The translations under genes were made by a program, and so were the position numbers. From positions 1,178,001 through 1,242,000 of the forward strand of contig CP075492.1 in assembly GCA_021613535.1 (NCBI GenBank): a DNA stretch of 64,000 nt, read 5' to 3'. Each line of letters starts with the position of its first letter. Position 1 is the stretch's first letter. This DNA is from Adineta vaga (lineage: Eukaryota > Rotifera). The notes beneath the pieces are model-generated. The model made no database searches and was not told the DNA's origin. It saw only the letters and a program-made list of their open reading frames with translations. Of this stretch, positions 1 to 11,769 are shown one piece after another.

Positions 1-35
1 CAATATTTACACTACAAGCATTTATATATTTCTAG

Positions 36-685
36 GACATGACGACGAAACATTTTCATGGTTACCGTTAGCATATTTCTGGTCCGATGTATTTGAAATG
101 AAGTCTATTGATACCGCTGATTTGAATCATGATGGTTATCTTGATATTATTGTCTCGACTGCATTAGTTGGAGGTATTACTGCAATTCTAGGAGATGGAA
201 ATGGAACTCTTGGAAAAATGATGTTCTCCTACACTCAAAGCGCAGTGTTCGATGATGTTCTTATTCGAGATTTCAATGGTGATACTCGATTAGATCTCAT
301 TGTTTCGTCTAAATCTTTAAACGATATTCGCGTGATGTTGGGATATGGTAATGGTTATTGTCATTTGAATAAAACGTTTCACATTGAAAGGCCTACGCAT
401 CCATTTAAAATTGCAACTGGTGATTTCAACTGTGATGGTCAACTAGATATTGTTTTCAGTCAATCTGATCCATTTCGAATAAGTGTACTAGTTGTTGGTT
501 TAGGAAATGAGATTTTTGATATACAAACAGTGTTGTTGATGGAATCCAGACGTGACTATATTTGGATCGATGTCGATGATTTCAATGGTGATAGTTATGA
601 TGATATAATTGTTGTTGATGGATCATCTGGTTGTATCTTCATTCTTTTAAATGTCTGTGAATGTTGCATACATGAAAATCTATAG
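36..685 (+). CDS. FG-GAP/VCBS repeat protein, C-terminal exon (partial)
   Basis: This is the last exon of a gene that begins outside the window. A TTTCTAG acceptor ends at 35 and the frame is open to TAG at 683-685, about 216 codons. The sequence holds at least four calcium-binding-type repeats of the form D-x-N-x-D-G-x-x-D-I/L: DLNHDGYLDI, DFNGDTRLDL, DFNCDGQLDI and DFNGDSYDDI, spaced about 45-50 residues apart. These are the FG-GAP/VCBS blades of integrin-alpha-like propellers, usually extracellular. The same module ends the gene at 20122-22858, so this is probably the tail of a related membrane-anchored protein. An AATAAA lies at 1073-1078. The family is clear; the ligand is unknown. Confidence 0.85.
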
Positions 686-843
686 ACAAAATGCCTTAAT
701 TTACTTATCAATTCAAATTGCACACATTTGTGTACATGATTATATCTAATTTCTTTAATTTTTATGTTCTATTCTCAATTTTTTCAGTATTATTCATTTA
801 TCTCAATATATCTATATGTTACTTTAAAACATTAAACGATAGC

Positions 844-1094
844 ACCAGCCACAGCCATTCTCAAGATGCAGATACATATCTTTCGAGTCCAGAGATAATT
901 CACTTACAGGATGCTATCGACAAAATGAACGAAATAAAAAAACAAAGGATAAATCAACCAGTAGCCATCATTCGTTTCTCCTCGACAATAGCGAAAATGC
1001 TTCCGGAGAGGATATGTGTATTGATGAATTTGAATCCATAAATGCTCACCCACACCCACACCCTACTTTCCCAATAAACATGACAATCTTTTAG
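844..1094 (+). other. Possible 3' exon of an unrecognised gene
   Basis: A frame opens after a TAG at about 841-843 and runs to TAG at 1092-1094 with a composition unlike random AT-rich DNA: hydrophilic, rich in N, K, S, D and E, then a His-Pro run where it crosses the CACCCACACCC motif at 1045-1066. A second frame (718-1041) starts with a hydrophobic stretch that could be a TM segment. I cannot decide which frame, if either, is translated. No family is recognised. Confidence 0.22.
1045..1066 (-). repeat. Telomere-like C-rich motif (single arm)
   Basis: CTCACCCACACCCACACCCT is the C-rich strand of the motif that recurs through the window as part of short inverted repeats. It lies about 360 bp downstream of the FG-GAP stop at 685 and just before AATAAA at 1073. 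Confidence 0.6.
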
Positions 1095-1232
1095 TTTTAT
1101 TATTATTGGATTTATTATGCAATTCGTTTAATGTATTGTATTCCTTCAATATTCGATGAGTCATAGATATACGTTTTATTGCACAACAAGGAGAAACTTT
1201 TCCGTTCTACCATAAATTGTACATGAAAGCCA

Positions 1233-1817
1233 ATGAGACGAACAAATTTTGTTTTTTTTCTGTGGATGACATCATGTTCTTTTGGTAGACACGATGCATA
1301 TATCATTGATTATACGTTTTTAGAAATGCGTCTTACGATTGCACATGTTTACAGTAAGGTACGTGCACAACTTGAACCATTTATAATTGATATTGATCCA
1401 TCATACACAATCTTACAAATAAAAGAGAAAATTACACAACAGACATATGTACAATCATATGATCAGTTTTTAAGTGTCGATGGTCGAACACTTGACGATG
1501 AACATACTATTTCATCATATGATTTTATTAAAAGTGGAAGTAAAATAACTTTAGTGGTATTTCCTAATGTTTTGCGTGAAAAGTATCGTATATACGTTGC
1601 TATTCAAGGTCCAAACGAAGAACATAAGACTATTGATTTAGACATTTATTATTATGATACTGTTGCTCAAGTCAAACAAACTATTTTTGAATGTACACAA
1701 ATACCAACAGGCAAGCAAAGACTTATTTTTGCTGGTAAACAATTATCAGATGAACGAATTTTCTCGAATTATGGTGTTCAGAAGGAGAGTACAGCACTTC
1801 TATTTACTAGAGACTAG
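1233..1817 (+). CDS. Tandem ubiquitin-like domain protein
   Basis: The frame encodes 194 residues with two ubiquitin-like folds, about 32-107 and 118-194. The second matches ubiquitin most closely: the segment TGKQRLIFAGKQLSDERIF corresponds to the loop before and around Lys48, and a QKESTALLF segment follows. It ends FTRD with no C-terminal Gly-Gly, so it should not be conjugated; an adaptor or integral UBL role is more likely. The first domain (IDIDPSYTILQIKEKI) is more diverged. The Met at 1326 (residue 32) begins the first beta strand directly and may be the true start; the upstream 31 residues are not conserved-looking. AATAAA lies about 30 bp after the stop, and a G-rich inverted repeat follows at 1867. 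Confidence 0.8.
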   Translation: MRRTNFVFFLWMTSCSFGRHDAYIIDYTFLEMRLTIAHVYSKVRAQLEPFIIDIDPSYTILQIKEKITQQTYVQSYDQFLSVDGRTLDDEHTISSYDFIKSGSKITLVVFPNVLREKYRIYVAIQGPNEEHKTIDLDIYYYDTVAQVKQTIFECTQIPTGKQRLIFAGKQLSDERIFSNYGVQKESTALLFTRD

Positions 1818-1866
1818 TGTCAAAATTTTGTTCATTTTTTCGCTTAATAAATAATATTTATCTACC

Positions 1867-1920
1867 TTGAGGGTGAGGATGTATGTGTGTATGAACAAAA
1901 AGTATTCACACCCTTTTCAA
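1867..1920. repeat. G-rich inverted repeat downstream of the UBL gene
   Basis: TTGAGGGTGAGGATG at the left and CACACCCTTTTCAA at the right form an imperfect hairpin. It starts 50 bp after the stop at 1817. It is a member of the family listed also at 24637, 27847, 38609, 48175, 58377 and 63067. Confidence 0.55.
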
Positions 1921-1969
1921 AATACTCATATCGATATCGATCAAGCAATACATAGTTTTTCATAATCTC

Positions 1970-2003
1970 TGAGGTGCGGGTGTGAATATGCTACACTCAC
2001 CTT
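1970..2003. repeat. Short G-rich hairpin
   Basis: GAGGTGCGGGTGTGA and TACACTCACC form a small stem with a loop of a few bases. It directly precedes the dispersed repeat at 2028. Confidence 0.4.
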
Positions 2004-2027
2004 TCTTTTTTTAAACATATATGAATC

Positions 2028-2275
2028 GACTTAGTTTTAACGCTGATTCCGAATCTGATATTGGTTTTGAGTCAAATCGTAGTTTTCTAATGAAAAAATG
2101 CTTGTAAAAGGTCTCAAAATGCGCCAAAACTGTATTTTAACACCGAATTGCCTAAATACATCTCAGATGACCTGTAGTTTGGGTATTTCCCAAATGCTTG
2201 GTTTTGTAGCTAGTCAGAAAGACTTATCAAAAGGGAAAAACCTGATCTCCATAGCTATTGATATTGATGATCTAT
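2028..2275 (+). repeat. Dispersed repeat, copy 1
   Basis: This stretch matches the reverse complement of 32215-32425 over about 200 bp with many substitutions and small indels. Shared anchors are AATCGAC..TTTTAACG.TGATTCCGA, AAATCGTAGTTTTCTAATGAAA, AAAGGTCTCAA and TGGTTTTGTA.GTAGTCA. The 60-codon frame inside is not conserved between copies, so the repeat looks non-coding. Its class is unknown. Confidence 0.6.
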
Positions 2276-2280
2276 TATGA

Positions 2281-3915
2281 AAATGTTGATATGTGTATCT
2301 ATTATGGATCCCTTATAAATCCATGAGATTGCATATGACCATTATTCCGATAGATTCAAACATAAAAATTCATTCAAAAATAAGTCATCAGAAATCTTGT
2401 TCATCGAAAAATTTCTCGTGGTAATTTTGTTCCGTAGACATTCTAGAATGATTCATTTATCTCATACACTTTTTTGCAATACACATAACTCTCGAATAAA
2501 ATCCAAAGCTTCCGCATTTATTTAATATATATCTTTTAGAGAAATAATATTCTGTTGCTCCATAAGATGTTAACATTGTTAGTAAGATCGGTCATTGACA
2601 GTTAAATATCATATGATATCTGAAAGGAGAAGAAAAACTATAAGACAAAATAAGTCGATTATCATGGTATTGTCGTCTTCAGAAAGACATAGTCTTTTCT
2701 AAAAATAATTCATGTAAAAAAAACGTTATCGTTTTTTTTTAATTAAAGGAATTCTTTACTACTTTGTGTACTGAAATAGCATAAAAAGAATTAAGTTACA
2801 TTGCATCAATTACAGTTGGAAAGAAAAAGATTTTGATTATTTTACATACTCGTATATTACATTTATAATAACTGAAATAATTAAATATTTGATGAGTATT
2901 AATATGAATATAAAGTAAATAATGTTTCTTGTTCGCATTACTTGTTACATTACATTTTGAAAGACTATATTAGTAATATAGAACAACTTATGTAAGATGC
3001 ATGTAAGTAAGTCTACTTGCAGAGGAAGGGAATGTCAATCTCCAATGGTTTAAGTTCGAAAAGCAAGGGGCGCAACACCGCCGTTTGCTCAAATCTCGTA
3101 TCCCAACACTTCTAAAAACTGTTTTTATTCGACTTTATTGACCGAAAGTTTCTAAAACAGGGCATTAACCAGAAATGCCAGATGTAAAGGTATCAGCTTT
3201 CAAAATTATATTAACAATATCTTCATATATTGTTACAAAATAAAGCATATTTTAGTTACATAACAGAAAGGAAACATAAATAACTTAGAAATTTTATTAT
3301 TTACAGTTAATTGACAAATAAATTTTTGTTTGAACTGAATAGAAGGAGAGACAAAGTATCTGCACTAACATCAAGAAACAATTGGATTGAACTTTTAGAA
3401 AAATTGTTAAAAGGAAATATTAAACTTCTACGAAGTTATTCGCAACTTTTCAGAATGCTAAAACAACTGAAATATAGATGAAATAAAAAGTGCAACTAGT
3501 TCGGAAACCGAAAGTTTCGAAAGAAATTTGGAAGTCCGGAATCTTTCCGGTAATTCCGGGAGTAACATCCTACGCGCCCACTCCTCTTTCAGATCGTCCC
3601 TTAGGCATGCTAATGCCGCAGATAGACATCAACTGTAATCTTTGAACGTCACATAAGGCAATCAAGATAATTACAATAGAGAGATCACTCGTTTGTCATT
3701 TATGTTTTTGAAAAAGAGATATAATCATTAAAAATATAATGAAATATCTACGAGAAGAAAATGACGTTTCATATTGGTTAAAAGTGAGAATGAGAGAGAA
3801 GAGAAGTGAAGAGTAGTACCTTCACATCCTCATACTATTCTTTCTTTTTAATCAGAATCTATATTAATATTTAATAATTATAGAATTGTTTTACATATAA
3901 TTTCTTCTTTTCATA
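2281..3915. other. Intergenic, no gene recognised
   Basis: This is AT-rich DNA with no convincing reading frame. Two islands of higher GC stand out, at about 3015-3120 and 3480-3640; the second contains close TCCGGA/TTCCGG inverted words. Neither resembles a known element. Confidence 0.5.
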
Positions 3916-4914
3916 ATGTCAAGATTCAATAATACTAAGACAACAACGATTGTTTCTTTTATTCCTACTAGTCGACCTATTCAATTTAGTATTTTATTAA
4001 CAATTGCAATACTTTCTTTACCATGTTTTGTTTTTGTTCTTCATCATTTCTTAACAAAAAAAACACTTTATCGTGCTCTTAGCAATCATGTTATTATTCT
4101 TTTACTTATAAGTAATTGTCTTCAAACTTTAACTGATGTTCCAGTTCAACTGAGTTACTATCTCTTAGGTATAAATTGGCCTCTAACACTCAGTTATTGT
4201 TATTATTTTTATTTTATTGATTTTTATTTATTTACAGCATGCTTTTTACTTTTGACATGGTCATCATTTGAACGATATATTCTGATTTTTCATGGACATG
4301 TCTTTCTTACACATCATAAACGTATAGTTTATCATTATATTCCTTTAATGTTTTGTATAATTTATCCAATGATTTATTATGTTTACTTTATATTTTTCTA
4401 TCCATGTGAGAATTATTATGATGAATATACATCATTTTGTGTTCCAGCTTGTTATTTGAGAACAAATGCTGTGATGGCTTTGTATGAACAGATTGTTCAT
4501 GGATTTGCTTTAATGTTTATTATCTTCATTGTTAATGGAATATTAATTGTTCGAGTTGTTCGACAAAAAACTCGGATGGGTAGACAAATGACATGGAAAA
4601 AGAATCGTAAAATGGCAGTGCAATTATTCAACATATGTTTTTTGTTTTTTCTGACAAACAGCGGTTATTTCGTCGTTCAAATAGGACAAATGTTGTATGA
4701 TCAAAATTTTGGAGTAAGCTTCAGTCAATGGGCGACTCCAGTGGCTATGACTATGCCACCACTCTTTCCGTTTGTATGTCTTAGTACTTTGAATGATTTA
4801 TATGTCAAATTGCAAAGAATAATTCCGTGGCGGAATCGTCGTATCGTAGTACCTGTTACAAACATAAAATTACGACGGTTTTCAAAGAAAAATTTGAGAC
4901 ATCGTGATGTTTAA
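3916..4914 (+). CDS. Rhodopsin-like (class A-type) G-protein-coupled receptor
   Basis: A single-exon gene of 332 residues with seven hydrophobic segments, starting at about 22-47, 57-80, 92-116, 136-160, 192-213, 236-260 and 275-296. A glycosylatable N-terminus (NNT) precedes TM1. Glu-Arg-Tyr at 119-121 is the DRY equivalent at the end of TM3, and several Cys residues in the second extracellular loop could pair with one near TM3. A basic third intracellular loop (RVVRQKTRMGRQ) and a basic tail follow. Intronless receptors of this kind form a large family in bdelloids. The ligand cannot be inferred. The start is the first ATG after a stop-rich region. Confidence 0.85.
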   Translation: MSRFNNTKTTTIVSFIPTSRPIQFSILLTIAILSLPCFVFVLHHFLTKKTLYRALSNHVIILLLISNCLQTLTDVPVQLSYYLLGINWPLTLSYCYYFYFIDFYLFTACFLLLTWSSFERYILIFHGHVFLTHHKRIVYHYIPLMFCIIYPMIYYVYFIFFYPCENYYDEYTSFCVPACYLRTNAVMALYEQIVHGFALMFIIFIVNGILIVRVVRQKTRMGRQMTWKKNRKMAVQLFNICFLFFLTNSGYFVVQIGQMLYDQNFGVSFSQWATPVAMTMPPLFPFVCLSTLNDLYVKLQRIIPWRNRRIVVPVTNIKLRRFSKKNLRHRDV

Positions 4915-7900
4915 AAAAATAGTTCTTTCGATATCTATCAACTATTCGAATAGATGTCATCAATATTGTTTCTGTTAGTTTAATGAAAATATTAGTTATT
5001 TGTATATTTTTTCTTCTATTTATCCTATCCTCATTTTGATGTTGTTATTGCCAATAATTAGTTTGTTGTTACTTACAAGAAATAAATATATTGCTATCTA
5101 TTCCTATTCTCGTAGGAGGATCTAGTCCTAGTATTTCTTCGAGTTTTAATTCTCGTTTTTATAGTTTACTGGCAGAGTTACCCGCTGCAAATTAAGAAAT
5201 ATCTACATAAAAAAACATCACAAGTTGAAAAACGACAGGAGATGTAGATACGAATATCCTGAAAAATGAAGTACTATCAAATTCATTTTCTGAATTTAGT
5301 TCTATAGAACTGTTCATTAAAATTTGTTTTTTTAATCGGGGTTTATCCTCAGCATTGCACCTTCATCCATACACATATACTTCACTTTTACTCTAATCCT
5401 GATCCACAATCTTATATTGATACATCTTTGACGGATATGAGATAGACGAAAATAAATTCGATGAAATATTTCAAAGTAGACTATCAATCGAAATCATCTC
5501 TTGTGATTTCATTCACTTATTTAACATTGTTTAATTCTGATCAAGAAAATCCATAACAAATTCTGCAACTTCCCAGAACAGACGCATATGTTTCAGCGCC
5601 ATGGAGAATGTGAATCTGGGAACTTTTGTATAAGTTCGAAGAATCTTTTACATTCATTTCATGATCGACAACTTTGTTAATACACATTTACTTCTGTGAT
5701 CTGTGTCGTCATCTACTTAACAAAGTGACAAAATGTGATTGTTTTATGAGGTATGGATATGTGGAGATGGATCATTTTTCGTATCTCAACAAGCATTTCC
5801 AGCGTCCCCAATCTGCAGGATATGTGACATCACTCGTGTACTTCATTCCTAAATTTGTCTTTGAGCACTTTTAATCTTTTGCAAAAAAATCTGATAAAAT
5901 GTGGAAAAATTAAGAAAAGATAATTTTTATTTATTCCTTTTCCATAAAATAATATTCAATTCTACATTAAATAAGCAGAAATAATTTTTCCATCTGTTCT
6001 TTAAATTTACAAAAAAAATATATTCTCACTTAATTGATTGAACAAAAAATTATGAAAAAATTAAAGAAATTATTTTCAATAAAACTTGATCAGCGACGAG
6101 TAATTAACATTTAGGAACTCAAATCTGGTTTTATCTCTATAGATTATTTTGTTATACAAAAAAATTTTAATTTGACAAAAAGATTTTGATATTGAAGAAC
6201 TTTACGACATGAAAAGTCTACACATTTTATCTTCTCCTATTCAATATTCTCAATTGAATCGTCTAGATGAACATAATAGACAGACATAGGACCATTGTAT
6301 ATCCTTCGAAATTTGCAGTTTTAGGAATAAAGATTTTGTTCATAGTTCAGAATAATTATTTCTATGTGAAAGAGAATATACCAAATCTCATATTGTCCTA
6401 GACAAATGACGGATTGAGACAATAAGTATTCTTAGAACTTTACAATTTAAAAAAATAGTACATATTTGTTCATCAATGAATTTCACTGACTAATTGATGA
6501 TATTAGTACACACATTGACATTATTTTATATGAAATCAACAATAGATATCATAATCCGACAATGCACGTATTCTGAATTTAGAAGCTGATGTATACATCA
6601 ACATGATCGATAAGAAATGTTTAGTGATGGCGATATTTTGATCCATTAAATAAAAGTATTCATAACCTTAGGAATATTTCAGTGATTTCGGGGAAAAAAG
6701 AAATATGTCAATACTCTGAAGTTATAAGTGAGAACAGATTTGAAAGTTTAAATTATATATGATTAGAAATGTTCTTAAAGAGTTAAATAAATATTCTAGA
6801 CGAATTTATGAGAATTATATCGAAAATATCTTCTACATAATTGTTTCAAAATAATGATATTAGAAGCAAAATAAAATAAAATATTTCTATCTTTGTCTCA
6901 TTGAATTCTTCTACGTATGATTTTTTGTTGTGTTTCCTTTTAACTCCTTTCCTGTGACGCACTATTCTATTTAACATGTCTGAATAAATAATTTGTAAAA
7001 ACATCAAAAATCAAAAAATAGAAACTCCTCAAATATATTATCAATTATTTTCTTATCAAATAGACGTCATAGATTTTGTATATAAATTTTCTTTGTAATT
7101 AATGATTAACATAAATATCGACAAAGTGATTGTCTTTCACAAAACGCCGACTTTGCTTTGAAAAATTGTGAATTTCCTCGAATAAAATATTTCATTAGTT
7201 TCCATATGTTGGTTAATTTATGATAAAAATGAATAAGAATCGTTTATTTCATCGATTTTATGAACATTTATATAATTAAAATTTATTTATGCCTGAAGAA
7301 AATCTTTATGATGATCATACTGATACTGTGCATGAAAAATGTTCGACGATTTTGAAACAACAAAAATATTCAACTTGGTTGTATATCTTTTTACTCATGG
7401 GTGAGACACATTAAAAAAGGTTGTAACTCTCATGGTGGAAAGGTGACATCGCCGAACTTTCCTTAACTATTGGCAGCCTAGATATCCTTTTTAACAACCA
7501 TTCATTTCGGCTATTATCGTGATTGCTCTCATTTGTATCCACGCATGAATATATAAATAGCTGTCGTCGAAGATTAGGCGATCGAAAGTAAAATCCTCGA
7601 AATGTATATTGGCGAAAGTACCTTAACCGAACGCGTGTATGATCGAAATGCCTATCGTCGAGTTGTTTCATAGAGAAGAGAATTCATACCGAATATAAAT
7701 GTCAAAACGCCGGAGGTCTTAGAATCTCGGGACTGTTAACCAATGAATGAGTGTTGCGTTTGTGTAGGTCAATTGATGCTAATGTTTCAGTTGAGAAATA
7801 GATAGAGTTAGGAATATGCAGCATCAACGTATTGACTATACCGATAATAATACATTGACATTCACTGCATCAGTGGTGACACTAGTACTGCCTGTCCAGA

Positions 7901-8375
7901 AAATAGTGGACTCGAGTATTTTTGTAATAACACAAGAACAGAAAGAGCTAGAGAGCTTTGATTTTCACCATTATGTAGGTAACTCAGTACTCTATATATC
8001 TGTCAATATAAGCTGAAAATTGAGGAGTAGGATGACTGCTCGTCTGAGCCTGGTCGAGTCCCCGTTATGTCCGCTTCCAAAAAAATATGGACCCGCGCAC
8101 TCCCTATTTATAAATCAATTGGCTGTTTTTTGTAACTTAGTAACTCATTTCTTTTTGCTCATCATATCTAGTAGTTGATTTTTTAGATTTATGTTTATTC
8201 TATTGAATTATTTTACATTTTATTTGTGTTTTTAAAGAGAAAAATAATAATATAATGAGACTTAATATTAATGCAATAGTTGGAAATCTTGATGTTCGAG
8301 AAACTATATTAAATGTATAGATCTATAAGCTAAAATAGTTCTTCATGAGAAACTGGATATAATAGAATTTGTTGA
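4915..8375. other. Intergenic, no gene recognised
   Basis: About 3.4 kb without a convincing gene. The segment 7410-8110 has noticeably higher GC and CpG than its surroundings and carries an 86-codon minus-strand frame (7411-7671) and a 66-codon plus-strand frame (7816-8016), neither with recognisable domains. It may be an old insertion. Confidence 0.45.
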
Positions 8376-8916
8376 TTAACCCTTAGAAGCCGAAATGTCT
8401 CTTCCAAGGGACATTGCATTAATCGCTATAGAAAAATGAAGGTCTTAGAATGTGTAACTTTTTAAAGCACAATTGGTTACTCGGATACTTCTATTTTCTG
8501 ATAGATACAATATGGATTTTGAGTTATATCATTAGAAATAAACGTAAGTTATAATTTAAAACAGTTCAGCTTTATTGAAATTTTCCTACTAAGGTATTCT
8601 CACGTTATGAAAAAGTACCATTTGATGGGCATTTCTAGACATAGTAACCAGGGTTATTATGAATTTTTCACTCAATAGATAATTTGAGATATCTTAAAAT
8701 TCCATCAGAATGAACTTACAGTGATTCTGAATCATATTAGATACTCACGAGAATATGAAGGCCATAGTTCACCCAGACCATCTGAGTGGAAGAATGTTTT
8801 AGTCACACCTAGCAGTTCCAACCACGGTATGTACATATTGAGGATGCAAAATCTCTATCTTTGTAATTAAATTTTCCTCTACTTCACAAAAATCCCCTTC
8901 GATTTTTAAGGATTAA
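8376..8916. mobile_element. TTAA-flanked MITE, possibly piggyBac-type
   Basis: The left end TTAACCCTTAGAAGCCGAA (8376) and the reverse complement of the right end (8898-8916) agree at about 15 of 19 positions, and both outer tetranucleotides are TTAA. TTAA target sites and CCCTT-like termini are characteristic of piggyBac elements. At about 540 bp with no transposase frame it would be non-autonomous. The match is short, so chance is not excluded in AT-rich DNA. Confidence 0.4.
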
Positions 8917-9149
8917 TGCGAACGTGACGTTACTTAGTGATGTTTATCTGATTGTACTCATCTAAAACTTCTGACTGGCTTTAGGTTAAAAAGCAATAGG
9001 AATAGTTAAGATGCCTGTAGAGAAGTATAGAGATTGATTTTTGATCAACAATTTTTACTTATCCATGTGAAACGATAAGTTAACTAACCACTTTTTTTCA
9101 GATAAAAATTAACGCCAAATTATGTTAATCATCGTTTATTGTCGTTCTT

Positions 9150-10215
9150 TTCTAAACTTTCTCAAAAAGAATCTACTTGACTTCAATTTGTTCAATGACG
9201 GTAGTAAAGATGAAGTTATCAAACAAAATCAACGTTGATCAACTCGTTTATATTTATTTCTTTTTATCTTATCAATATCTATTATATTACTTTATAATAT
9301 GATTACAGTTCATGTTCAAACAATATTTATCAAATCTCCTTCTTTTATGAAATATTCTTCTCTAGCAGAACAGACATCATTGCAATGTTCTTGTACAAAA
9401 ATAGCAATAAAATATAAAGATTTTATTAAAGTTGAATCTTCTTATCATGAATTATGTCAAAGTGATCTTATTTCTGATGAATATATCAAACAACTTTATA
9501 TTCTTTATGAGAAAACTATGCCTGAATCTGTATCAACTGATTTCCATCGAATAGCTGTTTATCAATTTGCAGCTCTTCGTAAATTATGTCAATTAACGAA
9601 AGAAACAGTTGAAAATCATCTTCAAACATTTTTACAAACAGATTTTATTCTATCAGAATTAATTTCTGAACAATCTCTTCATATTCAAATAACTTCTTTA
9701 TGAAGAGATTTCATTGATTTTACACCAAAAACATTCTTAATAACATTAACATTTATTCAAAATATCACTGCACAAAGTTCATTAATGACAGGTGCTTCAG
9801 TAACAAGTGTTTTACCTGTACAACAAAATGAAAAAGCTATATACGATATTATGCCTTATAATGGAACAAATTACATGTTTACCGATGGTTCATTTTGTAC
9901 ATGTTCAAGTTCAACAAGTACAACTTGTATAGGTTTATCAACATTTGAAAATAATACTGTTCCCGGTTTTCAGACAGGTTGTTATATGTTAAGTGCACTT
10001 TTCAAATCAACACTTTAAGTATTTTATAATCAAACATTTATTAATCTTCTTACTAATTCATCAAATCAATATCGAAAATTAAATTCTTCATTTTCAAATG
10101 CCACAATTGAAGAATTACTCAATCAAATGTTTGTTATTAAATGGACAAATGAAACATTTTTTCAAAAATACTTTTATCAATGTGCACTTGATTATTGTCA
10201 ATATACAATTATCTA
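9150..10215 (+). pseudogene. Two-TM cysteine-rich family, unit 1 (dead copy)
   Basis: A recognisable copy of the family at 13042-22858, broken by in-frame stops. The N-terminal basic segment (NFLKKNLLDFNLF) begins near 9155. A TGA replaces the conserved Trp just before TM1 (about 9233). TM1 is RLYLFLFILSISIILLYN. The cysteine motif CSCTKIAIKYKDF and the conserved LCQLT helix follow, then TGA at 9701-9703. The PGFQTGC block is followed by TAA at 10016-10018. The C-terminal C-x3-YCQYTI block is cut by a simple-sequence run at 10205-10265, and TM2 is missing. All pieces stay in one frame, so decay was by substitution first and then by insertion of the element at 10211. Confidence 0.8.
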
Positions 10216-11269
10216 TCTATCTATATATATAAAGAAGAAAGTTTGTCTGTCTGTCTGTCTGTCTGTTCGCTATGCATTCAGTCGCTGTAATAGCCACGAT
10301 CACCAAACTTTCTACGATGCTTCCTAAAGTCCCAGGAAAGGTCGACATGGGGTTAGAATGGTCATCGGGGGGTGAGGGTGAGGAGCGTGGGTAGCGGCGG
10401 CGCCAGAATTTCCACTCAGGGTGGGCTAAGCCTATTCAAAAAATATTCAAGGTGGGCTCAACTATAGAAGTTGTGCCTTTTTGTAATATAAAAATCAGTT
10501 TTTTTCAAAAGTTTTTTAAATCAGGGTGGGCTCAAATGATTCCAGGATGGGCTCAGCCCACCCTAGCCCACCCTTGGCGCCGCCACTAAGCGTGGGTGAA
10601 ATTTCACCCAGGCAGTTCAGTGATAGCTGACATTCCCAAACTTTCCACAATGCTTCCCTCGATCCAGAGGAAGGTCGACATGGAGTTAGAATGGCCATCA
10701 AGGGATGGGGAGGCGGCGTGTGTGAAATTTCGCTCTCAAGATGGCATATGGGAATCAGGGTGGGTGTGGGTGTCTGCATCCAGGATAGACAACTACAAAG
10801 CGTGGTTTGGGTTCTCAAAAAAACTGAATCTGGAGTGAAATGACTACTCTACCTGTATAGAGTAGAAGTGAAGTTTATAAAGTAGAGAATGACTTGCAGC
10901 GGGACAGTGGGTGTGGATTTAAAAGGACCAGAGCTGTATGTCGTATGCATAGCGAGACAAAATCAGTAGGAAAGAACTAATGAAGAGCTGCGAAAAGTTC
11001 TCAAAACAGGGCCTGGTGCATGACGCGAAAAGGGATATAGGAGGAGCCTCAGTGCGGAGGAGAAAGACGCGTGCAAGACAGGTAACGCGCGCTGAGTGAC
11101 GACCTAAAAGATCACACTAGCTAAGGCAGGATGGGAAAGGGGGGTGTGAGGATTTTTTGATACACGACGGGTAAATACCGACGGAAAGATTCGGTGGGTG
11201 ATGAGAACAGCACTGTTGTAGATGGAAAACGTAAATTGTGTCCTCTTTGCAGCGGGTATCTCCGCTAGT
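10211..11269 (+). mobile_element. Helentron/HINE-like non-autonomous element (tentative)
   Basis: The left end is ATCTATCTATATATATAAAG followed by GTTTGTCTGTCTGTCTGTC. The right end is a stem, AGCGG-GTATCT-CCGCT, followed at once by AGT and a T-rich flank. Simple-sequence 5' ends and a 3' hairpin ending CTAGT are seen in animal Helentron-associated elements. Inside are two tandem copies of a roughly 90-140 bp GC-rich unit (10303-10390 and 10633-10722, sharing GGTCGACATGG.GTTAGAATGG), separated by a nested MITE at 10392. No Rep/helicase frame is present. It interrupts unit 1 of the two-TM family. Confidence 0.35.
10392..10588. mobile_element. hAT-type MITE with perfect 8-bp target duplication
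   Basis: The element is 197 bp. The terminal inverted repeats are TAGCGGCGGCGCCA at the left and TTGGCGCCGCCACTA at the right (reverse complement TAGTGGCGGCGCCAA). The arms continue with GGTGGGCT words. It is flanked on both sides by AGCGTGGG (10384-10391 and 10589-10596), an 8-bp duplication as expected for hAT transposases. The two halves are strongly G/C asymmetric and could fold. It sits inside the Helentron-like element. Confidence 0.8.
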
Positions 11270-11297
11270 TTATTATAAATGTGTTCTGTAAAAAAAA

Positions 11298-11503
11298 GGT
11301 GTCATACTGAACCCTTTTTCGGTACTATTTTCAGAACCCTTTTAGGTTCTAGTAAAAAAATCTAGAACTTAAAATGGTTTTAGACTTTTCTTCTAGAACA
11401 AAAAAAAAGGGTTCTGAAAATGGTACCCAAATTTAGAACCATAAAAAGTTCTAGACGTTCGTAAAAAGTTCTAGCTCTAGGGTAAAACCTTTTATGGTAC
11501 ACT
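11298..11503. mobile_element. Palindromic MITE-like repeat
   Basis: Internal arms GGTACTATTTTCAGAACCC (11331) and GGGTTCTGAAAATGGTACC (11409) are inverted copies, with repeated TTCTAGA/GGTTCTA words between. Outer ends GGTGTCATACTGAACC and AAAACCTTTTATGGTACAC are only loosely inverted. There is no coding capacity, and the class is undetermined. Confidence 0.5.
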
Positions 11504-11769
11504 ATTATCCGTTTTTTTTTTAGAGTGTATTTGCAAGTGAGATTCTGTTCAAGAAATGAATAAATAAGCATCTATTAGCGATGTCTTCACTCGAGAGACG
11601 AAACTCAATCTGTTTATTCGAAACGATATGAAAGAGAATGTGTATAGAAGATAAGAGAAACAGATGAAGAAGAGTATGTGAAAGCATGTGTATGTACATG
11701 TCTGTAACAGCATCCATCCAGGAAGATTTTCTCAAATCTTTCTTTTTAATCCGTGATAGTTTTAACAAT

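Noticed and set aside
7411-7671. Minus-strand 86-codon frame
   Set aside because: Composition is arginine-rich from a local GC-rich segment; no domain, signal or partner exon.
8045-8090. Possible tRNA T-arm (GGTCGAGTCCCCG)
   Set aside because: No GGTTCGA core and no acceptor, D or anticodon stem can be formed around it.
10516-10838. Overlapping frames in the GC-rich repeat
   Set aside because: Both lie across the MITE and the tandem unit of the Helentron-like element, and no coding constraint is visible.
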